Assembly (NCBI GenBank): GCA_034927775.1
Contig: JAYFPL010000032.1
Coordinates: 1 to 10,570, forward strand
Direction of reading: 5' to 3'
DNA from: IOR16 sp034927775
Lineage (GTDB): Bacteria; Bacillota; Clostridia; Peptostreptococcales; Anaerovoracaceae
Length of the DNA: 10,570 nucleotides
This document shows positions 1 through 6,079 of this stretch, in pieces (the stretch's first letter is position 1; each line of letters opens with the position of its first letter). Below the pieces are notes generated by a model. That model ran no database searches, was not told the origin of the DNA, and was given only the letters and a program-made list of their open reading frames with translations. Made by a program: the position numbers and the translations under genes.

Positions 1-1
1 A

Positions 2-814
2 CCGGAAGAGGTCATTTCTGAGGTAAAGCAATTGGTTGCTTCCGGTGTAAAAGAGGTCACTCTTTTAGGTCAAAACGTCAATTCTTACGGCGTTAGTTCG
101 CATGGAAGTGACTATTGTGCGGAAGAAGAGAGCGGTATGGATTTCGCAGGTCTTATTTATGCATTGAACGAAGTGGAAGGATTGGAACGAATTCGATTTA
201 TGACATCACATCCGAAAGATTTATCGGATCGATTGATTCAAGCATATAAGGATTGTGATAAACTTTGCAATCACATTCATCTTCCGGTACAATCGGGAAG
301 TACAAATCTATTAAAAAAAATGAATCGAAAATATACGAAGGAACATTATTTGCTTTTAATTCAAAAATTACGTAAAGCAGTTCCGGATATTGCAATTACT
401 ACCGATATTATTGTAGGTTTTCCAGGTGAAACGGAAGAGGATTTTTTAGAAACCTTAGATTTGGTTCAAACTGTGCAGTATGATTCTGCTTTTACGTTTT
501 TATATTCCATTAGAAAAGGAACCCCTGCTGCCGAATATGAGGACCAAATTCCGGAAGAGATAAAGCATGAACGTTTTAACCGCTTGGTAGAACTTATGAA
601 TATGATAACAGCAAAGATTAATAAAACGTATGAAGGATCAATACAAAAGGTACTTGTTGAAGGAACCAGCAAAACAGATAAAACTACTTATACGGGTCGC
701 ACCGATTCCTTAAAGATTGTGAATTTTAAAGGGAAAAAAGAACAAATAGGAACCATTGTAAATGTTAAGATTACAGAAGGAAAAACCTTTAGTCTAACCG
801 GAGAAATCGTTTAA
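2..814 (+). CDS. miaB: tRNA-2-methylthio-N6-dimethylallyladenosine synthase MiaB (5' truncated by window edge)
   Basis: This is a radical-SAM methylthiotransferase that converts i6A37 to ms2i6A37 in tRNAs reading UNN codons, acting in the cytoplasm with two Fe-S clusters. The open frame enters from the left edge, so the N-terminal MTTase domain and the CxxxCxxC radical-SAM cysteines lie outside; about 270 C-terminal residues of a usual 440-480 are present. Visible family signatures are LLGQNVNSYG (nt 62-91), HLPVQSGS (278-301) and TDIIVGFPGETEEDF (401-445). The C-terminal 55 residues or so (about nt 644-805) look like the tRNA-binding TRAM domain. A TTG at 32 could be mistaken for a start, but the residues before it (PEEVISEVKQ) match the MiaB pattern, so translation begins upstream. 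In-frame TAA at 812-814. The MiaB rather than MtaB/RimO assignment rests on the NVNSYG and HLPVQSGS context. Confidence 0.95.
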   Translation, partial: PEEVISEVKQLVASGVKEVTLLGQNVNSYGVSSHGSDYCAEEESGMDFAGLIYALNEVEGLERIRFMTSHPKDLSDRLIQAYKDCDKLCNHIHLPVQSGSTNLLKKMNRKYTKEHYLLLIQKLRKAVPDIAITTDIIVGFPGETEEDFLETLDLVQTVQYDSAFTFLYSIRKGTPAAEYEDQIPEEIKHERFNRLVELMNMITAKINKTYEGSIQKVLVEGTSKTDKTTYTGRTDSLKIVNFKGKKEQIGTIVNVKITEGKTFSLTGEIV

Positions 815-848
815 TTAAAGATTTAGAAAAATAGAAGATATATGAAAA

Positions 849-880
849 AGTCAATGTATAAATTACATTGGCTTTTTTCT
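849..880 (+). terminator. Rho-independent terminator of miaB
   Basis: A 10-bp stem, AGTCAATGTA (849-858) with TACATTGGCT (864-873), contains one G-U pair and a 5-nt loop. It is followed by a T-rich run and lies 35 nt after the miaB stop codon. Confidence 0.8.
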
Positions 881-909
881 TTGATTTCGTCAATTGCACT
901 TTTTTTATT
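878..909. repeat. 32-bp direct repeat, copy 1
   Basis: Identical over 32 bases to 1013-1044, with an offset of exactly 135 nt. The unit begins TCTTTGATTTCGTC and ends GCAC followed by seven T and ATT. The sequence between the copies carries two small inverted repeats (918-935 and 964-998). No gene explains it; it may be a dispersed intergenic element or a local duplication. Confidence 0.9.
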
Positions 910-1012
910 ATGTAGGAAATATCGTTTGCGATATTGAGGAAATAACAAAGAAAGCACTTTAATTGTTGGTGGAAGTTTAAATGAGCAAACAGCCAACATC
1001 TGCAAATAGAAA

Positions 1013-1044
1013 TCTTTGATTTCGTCAATTGCACTTTTTTTATT
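1013..1044. repeat. 32-bp direct repeat, copy 2
   Basis: Perfect second copy of 878-909, just upstream of the putative spoIVA promoter. The stretch 815-1120 holds no credible gene: it contains the miaB terminator, this repeat pair, small hairpins and the spoIVA control region. Confidence 0.9.
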
Positions 1045-1050
1045 TTTTGT

Positions 1051-1079
1051 GAATAAAGAGGACATTCGTCTAATATATT
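1051..1079 (+). promoter_or_regulatory. Possible sigma-E-type promoter of spoIVA
   Basis: A -35-like GAATAAA (1051-1057) and a -10-like AATATATT (1072-1079) are separated by 14 nt. They partly match the mother-cell sigma-E consensus (about ATA at -35 and CATACAAT at -10; roughly six of eight -10 positions agree). The call rests mainly on established knowledge that spoIVA is a sigma-E gene in Bacillus subtilis. Confidence 0.35.
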
Positions 1080-1120
1080 GTACAGACATCAGTGGAAATA
1101 ATATGGAGGAGGGGTAGAGC

Positions 1121-2599
1121 TTGGAGAACCTGAATATATATGAAAACATTGCGGAACGTTCACAGGGTGATATCTATATCGGCGTAGTCGGGCCGGTACG
1201 AACTGGGAAATCCACTTTTATTAAAAGGTTTATGGATTTAATGGTGATGCCGAATGTAACAAACCGTTATGTGAAGGAGCGCATTCAAGATGAATTGCCG
1301 CAAAGTGGTGGTGGAAAGACCATTATGACAACGGAACCTAAATTTGTACCGGCAGAGGCGGTTGCGTTGGAATTACCAGGTAAAGTAAATTTACGTGTGC
1401 GTATGGTAGATTGTGTTGGATATTTAGTGAACAACGCTTTGGGACATATGGAGGATGGGAATCCGAGAATGGTCAGCACACCATGGCAGCCAAATCAAAT
1501 TCCTTTCAAGGAAGCAGCTGAAATAGGGACACGAAAGGTAATTCGTGATCATTCTACCATTGGAATTGTGGTAACAACGGACGGATCCATTGGCGAAATT
1601 GATCGGGAAAGCTATATACCGGCAGAAGAGCGTGTGGTAGCAGAACTGAAAGAGTTAAACAAACCGTTTGTAATGGTTCTAAATACTTTAAATCCATCAG
1701 ACGAATCAGTTTTAGATCTTCGAAAGAATTTGGAAGAGAAATATAATGTTCCGGTAATTGCAGCGAATTGTGCGAAGATGAGCACGCAGGTTATGGGGCA
1801 CATTCTAAATGAGACTTTGTATGAATTTCCTGCAACTGAAATTCGTTTCCATCTCCCTGGATTTATTGAAGGGCTTGGAAATGACCATTGGATCAAAGCT
1901 ACCATTATAAATAATTTGAAAGAGTGGAGTAAGACTTTTGATAATTTAAAGGATATTAGAGAGAGCATTGCTTCTTTAGCAGATGGTAATGTTATTGAAG
2001 ATGTTACAATCAAGGGTATGGAGCTTGGTAACGGTGAAATTGAAGTGGAGATGGCAGTTGTTAAAGGTCTCTATTATCAGGTAATCGGTGAAATTATGGA
2101 ATGTGAAATCGAAAATGATTACCAATTCTTCTCTTTAATTAAAAAGTTTTCACAAGCGAAAAAAGCATATGACAAGCTGGAAGAGGCCATGGGTCAGGTT
2201 GAAGATTCGGGATATGGTATTGTACAGCCGAAACTTTCGGAAATGGTTTTGGAAGAGCCTGAAATCTTTAAACAAGGAAATAAATTTGGTGTGCGCTTAA
2301 AAGCAAAAGCACCGAGCCTTCATATCATTAAAACAGATATAACCACTGAGGTTTCACCAGTCGTTGGTTCGGAAAAACAATCCGAAGATTTAATTCGTTA
2401 TTTACTAACAGAGTTTGAAAATGATCCATCGAAGATTTGGGAAACAAATCTCTTTGGAAAATCTCTGTATGAAATGGTAACGGAACAAATGGAACATAAG
2501 CTTTCTAATGTGCCAGAACATATTCGATTGAAAGTACAACGTTCCTTACAGAAAATTTCTGATGAAGGCAAAGAGTATTTTATTTGTATTGTTTTGTAA
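1121..2599 (+). CDS. spoIVA: Stage IV sporulation protein A (spore coat morphogenetic ATPase)
   Basis: SpoIVA polymerises on the forespore surface, using ATP hydrolysis, to form the platform on which the spore coat is built. It is recruited by SpoVM through its C-terminal region. The 492-residue length equals that of B. subtilis SpoIVA. Visible motifs are the Walker A P-loop GPVRTGKS (24-31), IMTTEPKFVP with the sensor threonines near 70-71, VDCVGY with a Walker B-like Asp97, and the family stretch EIGTRKVIRDHSTIG. The C terminus ends hydrophobically (FICIVL), as in the family. The start is TTG at 1121, preceded six bases upstream by an unusually strong GGAGGAGGGG (1105-1114); the next residues (ENLNIYENIAERSQGDIYIG) align with the known N terminus. 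It is apparently monocistronic, between the miaB terminator and the hairpin at 2630. The gene marks the host as a spore former. Confidence 0.98.
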   Translation: MENLNIYENIAERSQGDIYIGVVGPVRTGKSTFIKRFMDLMVMPNVTNRYVKERIQDELPQSGGGKTIMTTEPKFVPAEAVALELPGKVNLRVRMVDCVGYLVNNALGHMEDGNPRMVSTPWQPNQIPFKEAAEIGTRKVIRDHSTIGIVVTTDGSIGEIDRESYIPAEERVVAELKELNKPFVMVLNTLNPSDESVLDLRKNLEEKYNVPVIAANCAKMSTQVMGHILNETLYEFPATEIRFHLPGFIEGLGNDHWIKATIINNLKEWSKTFDNLKDIRESIASLADGNVIEDVTIKGMELGNGEIEVEMAVVKGLYYQVIGEIMECEIENDYQFFSLIKKFSQAKKAYDKLEEAMGQVEDSGYGIVQPKLSEMVLEEPEIFKQGNKFGVRLKAKAPSLHIIKTDITTEVSPVVGSEKQSEDLIRYLLTEFENDPSKIWETNLFGKSLYEMVTEQMEHKLSNVPEHIRLKVQRSLQKISDEGKEYFICIVL

Positions 2600-2629
2600 A
2601 TATTAGTTAAATAAAACGATTTTGAGGAT

Positions 2630-2682
2630 AAGTACACCTACAAATTAGACCAAAAAATCTAATTTTTGTAGGTGTACTTTTT
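2630..2682. terminator. Bidirectional terminator between spoIVA and the converging redox operon
   Basis: A long stem pairs AAGTACACCTACAAATTAGA (2630-2649) with 2658-2679, leaving a two-T bulge and an 8-nt A-rich loop. A T-run follows on the + side, and the A-rich flank gives T/U on the minus transcript. The stop codon and last codons of the minus-strand Fe-S gene (stop at 2659-2661) lie inside the stem. Confidence 0.85.
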
Positions 2683-3540
2683 AAAATAGGAATATTCAAT
2701 GGCATTGGTAGGGCAGATACTTTTACATTTGCCGCATCTTATGCATTCTAAATCATTCGCATTTTTCACAGGATCAACGTTCATTTTGCATTCCGTTGCA
2801 CAAGCATGACAGTGAATGCATTTTTCAGGATTAACCCGATATTTAAAAATAGAGACCGGATTGAATATAGAATAAATTGCACCAAGCGGACAAATGTATT
2901 TGCAAAAAGGACGATATATGATTATAGAAGCTATAATGGTTACAACTAAAAGAATGTTTTTCCAAGCATAAAGCCATCCAACAGTTCGCTGGAGTGTTTC
3001 ATTCATCAATACTAGCGGAATACCACCTTCTAAGGTTCCAGCAGGGCAAATTAATTTACAAAAATAGGGACTGCCTTGTCCTATAATATCTACGATAAAT
3101 AAGGGCATTAGTATAACAAATACTATTAATATAATGTATTTTAATTTCCGCAAAGGTCGATCGCCTTTGAATGTTTTCGGTTTTTTATAAAAAGGAATTT
3201 TATGAAGCATATCTTGAAAAAAACCAAAGGGGCAAAGATAACCGCAAACAAAACGTCCCATAATTGACCCAATTATAATCATGAATCCAGCGACATAAAA
3301 GGCAAATTTAAATTCATAGCTGCCAATTACCGCTTGCAAGGAACCAATTGGGCAAGACGCAATTGCACCCGGACAAGAATAGCAGTTTAAGCCAGGTACG
3401 CATACATTTTTTATTTTTCCTTGATAAATTTTTCCTTGGATAAAACCAATTAGGAAGCTATTTGTAATCAGTGCCCATATTCCTTGCACAAAATAACGTG
3501 AGCGATCGTTGCTCCTTATCTTTTTTTCAGCCAATTCCAA
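2659..3540 (-). CDS. Membrane polyferredoxin, 4Fe-4S binding protein of NapH/YccM type
   Basis: This is probably a membrane electron-transfer protein with two 4Fe-4S clusters. It has hydrophobic segments at about 20-35, 78-95, 133-153, 195-208. A Cys-rich stretch follows the first segment (C47, C53, C56, C63), and three CxxxCP motifs (C99/C103, C161/C165, C213/C217) are of the kind seen in NapH, NosR and YccM relatives. Two classical ferredoxin motifs occur near the C terminus (C241-C244-C247-C251 and C266-C269-C272-C276). No ATG lies near the N terminus; the start taken is TTG at 3540 with GGAG four bases upstream, although TTG at 3534 is also possible. Either start overlaps the end of the small CXXC gene (stop 3527-3529), implying coupled translation. 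It is the last gene of a tlpA-CXXC-polyferredoxin operon. The inferred role is passing low-potential electrons across the membrane to the TlpA-like protein; the electron donor is unknown. Confidence 0.85.
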   Translation of the reverse strand: MELAEKKIRSNDRSRYFVQGIWALITNSFLIGFIQGKIYQGKIKNVCVPGLNCYSCPGAIASCPIGSLQAVIGSYEFKFAFYVAGFMIIIGSIMGRFVCGYLCPFGFFQDMLHKIPFYKKPKTFKGDRPLRKLKYIILIVFVILMPLFIVDIIGQGSPYFCKLICPAGTLEGGIPLVLMNETLQRTVGWLYAWKNILLVVTIIASIIIYRPFCKYICPLGAIYSIFNPVSIFKYRVNPEKCIHCHACATECKMNVDPVKNANDLECIRCGKCKSICPTNAIEYSYFKKYTYKN

Positions 3541-3673
3541 TACACTCCAGACAAATATTTATGGATTTTTCAAACATAACAGGTACTTCACCTCGATAAA
3601 TCCCAAAAGCCATGATAAAGATACCGATGAAAATAAGGAAGATTGCAAGTATATTTGTATTTTTCTTATGCAT
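3527..3673 (-). CDS. Small single-pass membrane protein with C-terminal CXXC motif (CD1871A-like)
   Basis: This is a 48-residue protein starting MHKKNTNILA and ending NICLECIGIG. The basic N terminus is followed by a hydrophobic segment (about residues 8-27), then a short tail with CLEC (C41, C44) four residues before the stop. By the positive-inside rule the CXXC tail would face outside the cytoplasm. The start ATG at 3673 has GAGAGGG seven bases upstream and lies 15 nt after the tlpA stop. Its 3' end overlaps the start of the polyferredoxin gene. It resembles the small family that NCBI names 'CD1871A family CXXC motif-containing protein'; this is from memory and was not searched. The position between tlpA and the polyferredoxin suggests a thiol-disulfide relay, which is inference. 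Confidence 0.85.
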   Translation of the reverse strand: MHKKNTNILAIFLIFIGIFIMAFGIYRGEVPVMFEKSINICLECIGIG

Positions 3674-3688
3674 AGCATTTCCCTCTCA

Positions 3689-4267
3689 TTATTGTTTGAT
3701 TTTTTTTAGTTCATCATTTACAATTTTAATCCATTCATCTTTGGAATGAGAACCAACATAAGTTTCACCGACAATGTTACCATTTTTATCTACAAAGAAA
3801 GATTCAGGTACGGAATCAACATTTTTTAAACGTCCTTCCCTTAACACTTTATCAGGTAAAATAATATCGTATTCTGCTTTTGTAGATTTAATGATTTCAT
3901 TCAATTTATCTAATTTTTTGTCATCAACTTTTCCATCTTCATTTACATCTAAAACGATACCGATTACATTTACTGCTTTATCAGCCAGCTCTTTATCGAC
4001 TTGATTCAAATAAGGAATTTCTTCTACACATGGAGAACACCAGGTTGTAAATAAATTTACAAGAGTGAGATCGTAATTGGAAAATATATCCTTTGTCACT
4101 TCATTCCCTTTTAGATCTTGTGCTTTAAAATCACCAAGCTGTGCTTCATTGGCTGCAACCGGGGAAATGGTATTGGTTGTGTCCATGTCATTTTGAGCCG
4201 TACATCCAATTAAGCCAGAAATGCTGAGGATTGTAATGAGTAATAGTAAACATAGTTTTTTAGTCAT
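3689..4267 (-). CDS. TlpA/ResA-like thioredoxin-fold lipoprotein
   Basis: This is an extracytoplasmic thiol-disulfide oxidoreductase of 192 residues. A lipoprotein signal peptide ends in the lipobox LIGC (lipidated Cys22). A thioredoxin fold follows, with NLFTTWCSPC (active site C77-S-P-C80) and the cis-proline region SVPESFFVD (Pro154). The active site WCxPC and the insertion typical of TlpA/ResA/AhpC-TSA relatives support the family. The insertion contains DVNEDGKVDD (107-116), which resembles an EF-hand/dockerin calcium loop but lacks the acidic residue at position 12. The start ATG at 4267 has AGGAGA seven bases upstream (4275-4280). It is first in an operon with the CXXC protein and the polyferredoxin, which are candidates for supplying its reducing power. 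No ccdA or cytochrome c maturation gene is visible nearby, so a role in cytochrome maturation is not supported. Confidence 0.9.
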   Translation of the reverse strand: MTKKLCLLLLITILSISGLIGCTAQNDMDTTNTISPVAANEAQLGDFKAQDLKGNEVTKDIFSNYDLTLVNLFTTWCSPCVEEIPYLNQVDKELADKAVNVIGIVLDVNEDGKVDDKKLDKLNEIIKSTKAEYDIILPDKVLREGRLKNVDSVPESFFVDKNGNIVGETYVGSHSKDEWIKIVNDELKKIKQ

Positions 4268-4336
4268 TTCATCTTCTCCTTTTTTTAATTAATTTATTGT
4301 AATATAAAGATATAAAATTTTTTAATAGGAAATGCT

Positions 4337-4365
4337 ATCATATAGTTAGTATTACTAAAATTAAA
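4337..4365 (-). promoter_or_regulatory. Candidate promoter of the tlpA operon with a palindromic operator in its spacer
   Basis: On the minus strand TTTAAT (4365-4360) and TATGAT (4342-4337) are 17 bp apart, a moderate sigma-A match about 70 nt before the tlpA ATG. A perfect 6-1-6 palindrome, TTAGTATTACTAA (4346-4358), fills the spacer, where a repressor would block RNA polymerase. The promoter match alone is weak because the whole region is AT-rich. Confidence 0.4.
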
Positions 4366-4393
4366 AACTTTACACAGATTTTATAAAGCTTCT

Positions 4394-4421
4394 TTTTCAA
4401 TCCATCTTTGCATGATATACT
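4394..4421 (+). promoter_or_regulatory. Extended -10 promoter of the DUF6506-like gene
   Basis: TGATATACT (4413-4421) gives an extended -10 with TATACT at 4416-4421. A poor -35 (TTTTCA, 4394-4399) lies 16 bp upstream. The leader to the ATG at 4479 would be about 50 nt and includes AAAGAGG (4466-4472). Confidence 0.55.
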
Positions 4422-4478
4422 AGTTGGAAAGTTTAATAATGAATAAAAACGTAAGATAAACGTAGAAAGAGGTATACA

Positions 4479-4781
4479 ATGAAAAGAAAAGTGGCTTTTA
4501 TGTTTGTAAATGGAGCAATGACTGAACCAAAACGAATGGTTATGGATTTTGAAGTCGGAGAAATGATTACGATTGGTGTAAAAAACTACGATATGGCATG
4601 TAAAGAGGCGAAAAAGCTAGCGGACGAAGGCGTTTTGCTTTTGGAACTATGTGGTGGTTTTGGTACCATTGGACATGCAAGAGTAACAGAGGCCGTTTGT
4701 GGAAAGCTTCAAGTGGGAGTCGTACGTTTTGACAATCATCCGGGATATGAAGGAGTGTCCGGTGATGCAAAATGGATGTAG
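4479..4781 (+). CDS. Conserved hypothetical protein, DUF6506-like
   Basis: A 100-residue soluble protein with no signal peptide or membrane segment. Readable features are an N-terminal beta strand (KVAFMFVNGA), a central VKNYDMACKEAKKLADEGVL helix, the glycine-rich ELCGGFGTIGHARV, and a C-terminal VGVVRFDNHPGYEG. The pattern of short strand, helix and the 'LCGGFG...VGVVRFD' signature recalls the DUF6506 family; this is from memory, and its biochemical function is unknown to me. The ATG is preceded by AAAGAGG with a six-base spacer. It is transcribed alone from an extended -10 promoter, divergent from the tlpA redox operon and convergent with the DUF606-type transporter gene. The 38-nt gap to that gene (4782-4819) has no clear terminator. 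Confidence 0.75.
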   Translation: MKRKVAFMFVNGAMTEPKRMVMDFEVGEMITIGVKNYDMACKEAKKLADEGVLLLELCGGFGTIGHARVTEAVCGKLQVGVVRFDNHPGYEGVSGDAKWM

Positions 4782-4819
4782 CTTATGTCTTGACTATCCC
4801 TATCAAAATGAATTAAGAT

Positions 4820-5254
4820 TCAAATGGATTTCCATTTAAATAAGATTACACCGGCAATCATTAGCGCGATTCCTGTATATTTTGTCCAACCAAAATGAAT
4901 TTGCTCGGAACCAAAAAGAGCAAAAGCATCTATAATAGCGGCAACCAAAAGTTGACTGATTAGAATAATAGAGATGGCATAGGTAGGACTGAGATGGCCG
5001 ATAGCCAGCATAACGGTGATGGTAATAATAAGACCTAATACACCGCCCAGCCAATAAATTTTATTTACATGCAGTAAATCTGCGAAATTTCCTTTTCCAA
5101 GCAGAAACATTGCAATGACAGCAAGAAGAAAAGCACTTCCCTGTACAAATGCATTGGATTCATACAGTCCAATTTTTTCTCCTAAACGAGTATTGATTAC
5201 GCCTTGTAAACTCATAGCAGCACCGGCTACGATACTCATAAGTATTCCTAACAT
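4820..5254 (-). CDS. DUF606/YdcZ-type small DMT-superfamily transporter
   Basis: A 144-residue integral membrane protein with about five hydrophobic helices. The N-terminal ILMSIVAGAAMSLQGVINTRLG resembles the conserved start of DUF606 (YdcZ) members of the drug/metabolite transporter superfamily, which are half-length and probably dimerise. The substrate is unknown. An ATG at 5287 opens the longest frame but has no Shine-Dalgarno sequence. The ATG at 5254 is preferred because AGGTG (5264-5268) lies nine bases upstream. That Shine-Dalgarno lies inside the 3' arm of a terminator-like hairpin (5258-5299), so both transcription into the gene and ribosome access may be limited. It follows the ABC ATPase gene by 48 nt on the same strand and may be an attenuated last gene of the T-box operon. 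I see no separate promoter. Confidence 0.8.
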   Translation of the reverse strand: MLGILMSIVAGAAMSLQGVINTRLGEKIGLYESNAFVQGSAFLLAVIAMFLLGKGNFADLLHVNKIYWLGGVLGLIITITVMLAIGHLSPTYAISIILISQLLVAAIIDAFALFGSEQIHFGWTKYTGIALMIAGVILFKWKSI

Positions 5255-5257
5255 AAA

Positions 5258-5299
5258 AAAAATCACCTCGAAGACAGTATTGCCCATGAGGTGATTTTT
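5258..5299 (-). terminator. Terminator/attenuator hairpin at the end of the ABC operon, overlapping the next gene's ribosome binding site
   Basis: A perfect 12-bp inverted repeat, GAGGTGATTTTT (5288-5299) with AAAAATCACCTC (5258-5269), encloses an 18-nt loop. On the minus transcript it reads AAAAAUCACCUC, loop, GAGGUGAUUUUUUU, a stem ending in a U-run like an intrinsic terminator. It begins three bases after the ATPase stop, and its 3' arm contains the AGGUG that serves the ATG at 5254. Confidence 0.8.
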
Positions 5300-5302
5300 A
5301 TA

Positions 5303-6079
5303 CTATTTTAAAAGCATACGATCGTTTTGAATTTCAAATTGCTCAATCAATTTTTCAACAGTCATTTTTTCTCGTTCTTCTCCGGAAATATCCATGATAA
5401 TATGACCGCTATCCATGAGGATCGTTCTTGTACCGTGACGTAATGCATCACTCATATTATGTGTAATCATCATCGTACAAAGATCTTTTGAATTTGCAAA
5501 TTGGTCGGTCAACTCCAAGACTTTTTTTGCAGTTGCTGGATCTAATGCAGCAGTATGCTCATCCAGTAACAATAGCTTTGGGCTGACAAGAATGGCCATA
5601 AATAGCGTAAGTGCTTGCCTTTGGCCGCCAGAAAGCAATTTTACTTTTTGCGTCATTCGATCCTCTAAACCCATGCCTAAAAGAGACAAGTGTTCACGGA
5701 AAAACATTTTTTCTTTTTTTGATATACCTTTTTGCAAACCTCGAAATTTGTCCTTATTGTAAGCAATAGCCAAATTTTGTTCAATGGTCATATCAAAGGC
5801 AGTTCCTTTCATTGGGTCTTGAAATACACGGCCGATATAGCGGGAGCGTTTGTGCTCTGGATACTTTGTAATATTAATATCATTTAAAAATATATTGCCA
5901 TGATCGATTTTTTCTACTCCCGAAAGACAATTCATCAATGTAGATTTACCAGCACCGTTACTGCCGATAATAGTGATAAACTCTCCTGGATGCATGGTAA
6001 GACTGACATCCTGCAAGGCAAGTTTTTCATTGACGGTTCCATAACCAAAAATTTTATAAAGATGTTCAATGCGTATCAT
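5303..6079 (-). CDS. ABC transporter ATP-binding protein (COG1101, TrpZ-like)
   Basis: This cytoplasmic ATPase subunit of an importer has 258 residues from the chosen start. All ABC motifs are intact: Walker A GSNGAGKST (39-47), Q-loop Gln87 in VFQDP, signature LSGGQ (149-153), Walker B LLLLDE (169-174), D-loop ALDP, and H-loop His207 in ITHNMSDAL. The motif variants QDPMKGT and DEHTAALDP are typical of COG1101 ATPases, which pair with COG4120 permeases and COG2984 binding proteins. The frame opens with GTG at 6088, but ATG at 6079 is preferred because GGTGA lies five bases upstream. Its start overlaps the permease end (stop 6066-6068) by 14 nt, indicating coupled translation. Expression is expected to follow the T-box leader upstream of the operon. 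Confidence 0.92.
   Translation of the reverse strand: MIRIEHLYKIFGYGTVNEKLALQDVSLTMHPGEFITIIGSNGAGKSTLMNCLSGVEKIDHGNIFLNDINITKYPEHKRSRYIGRVFQDPMKGTAFDMTIEQNLAIAYNKDKFRGLQKGISKKEKMFFREHLSLLGMGLEDRMTQKVKLLSGGQRQALTLFMAILVSPKLLLLDEHTAALDPATAKKVLELTDQFANSKDLCTMMITHNMSDALRHGTRTILMDSGHIIMDISGEEREKMTVEKLIEQFEIQNDRMLLK

Noticed and set aside
823..1149. Minus-strand open frame of 108 codons between miaB and spoIVA with a repeated NKKSAIDEIK
   Set aside because: Its 5' end lies inside the spoIVA coding region, it runs over the miaB terminator, and it has no ribosome binding site. The repeated peptide follows from the 32-bp DNA repeat.
2659..4267. Cytochrome c maturation (ResA) or periplasmic nitrate reductase (NapH) operon
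   Set aside because: No ccdA, resB/resC, napA or c-type haem motif (CxxCH) protein is present; the resemblance is at the fold or motif level only.
4822..4837. Inverted repeat AAATGGA/TCCATTT as terminator of the convergent DUF6506 and DUF606 genes
   Set aside because: The stem is short and A/T-rich, the loop has only two bases, and no T-run follows on either strand.
5255..5287. Upstream ATG (5287) as start of the DUF606-type transporter
   Set aside because: No Shine-Dalgarno sequence precedes it, and it lies in the loop of the terminator hairpin. ATG 5254 has AGGTG at a usable distance and gives the family's normal N terminus.
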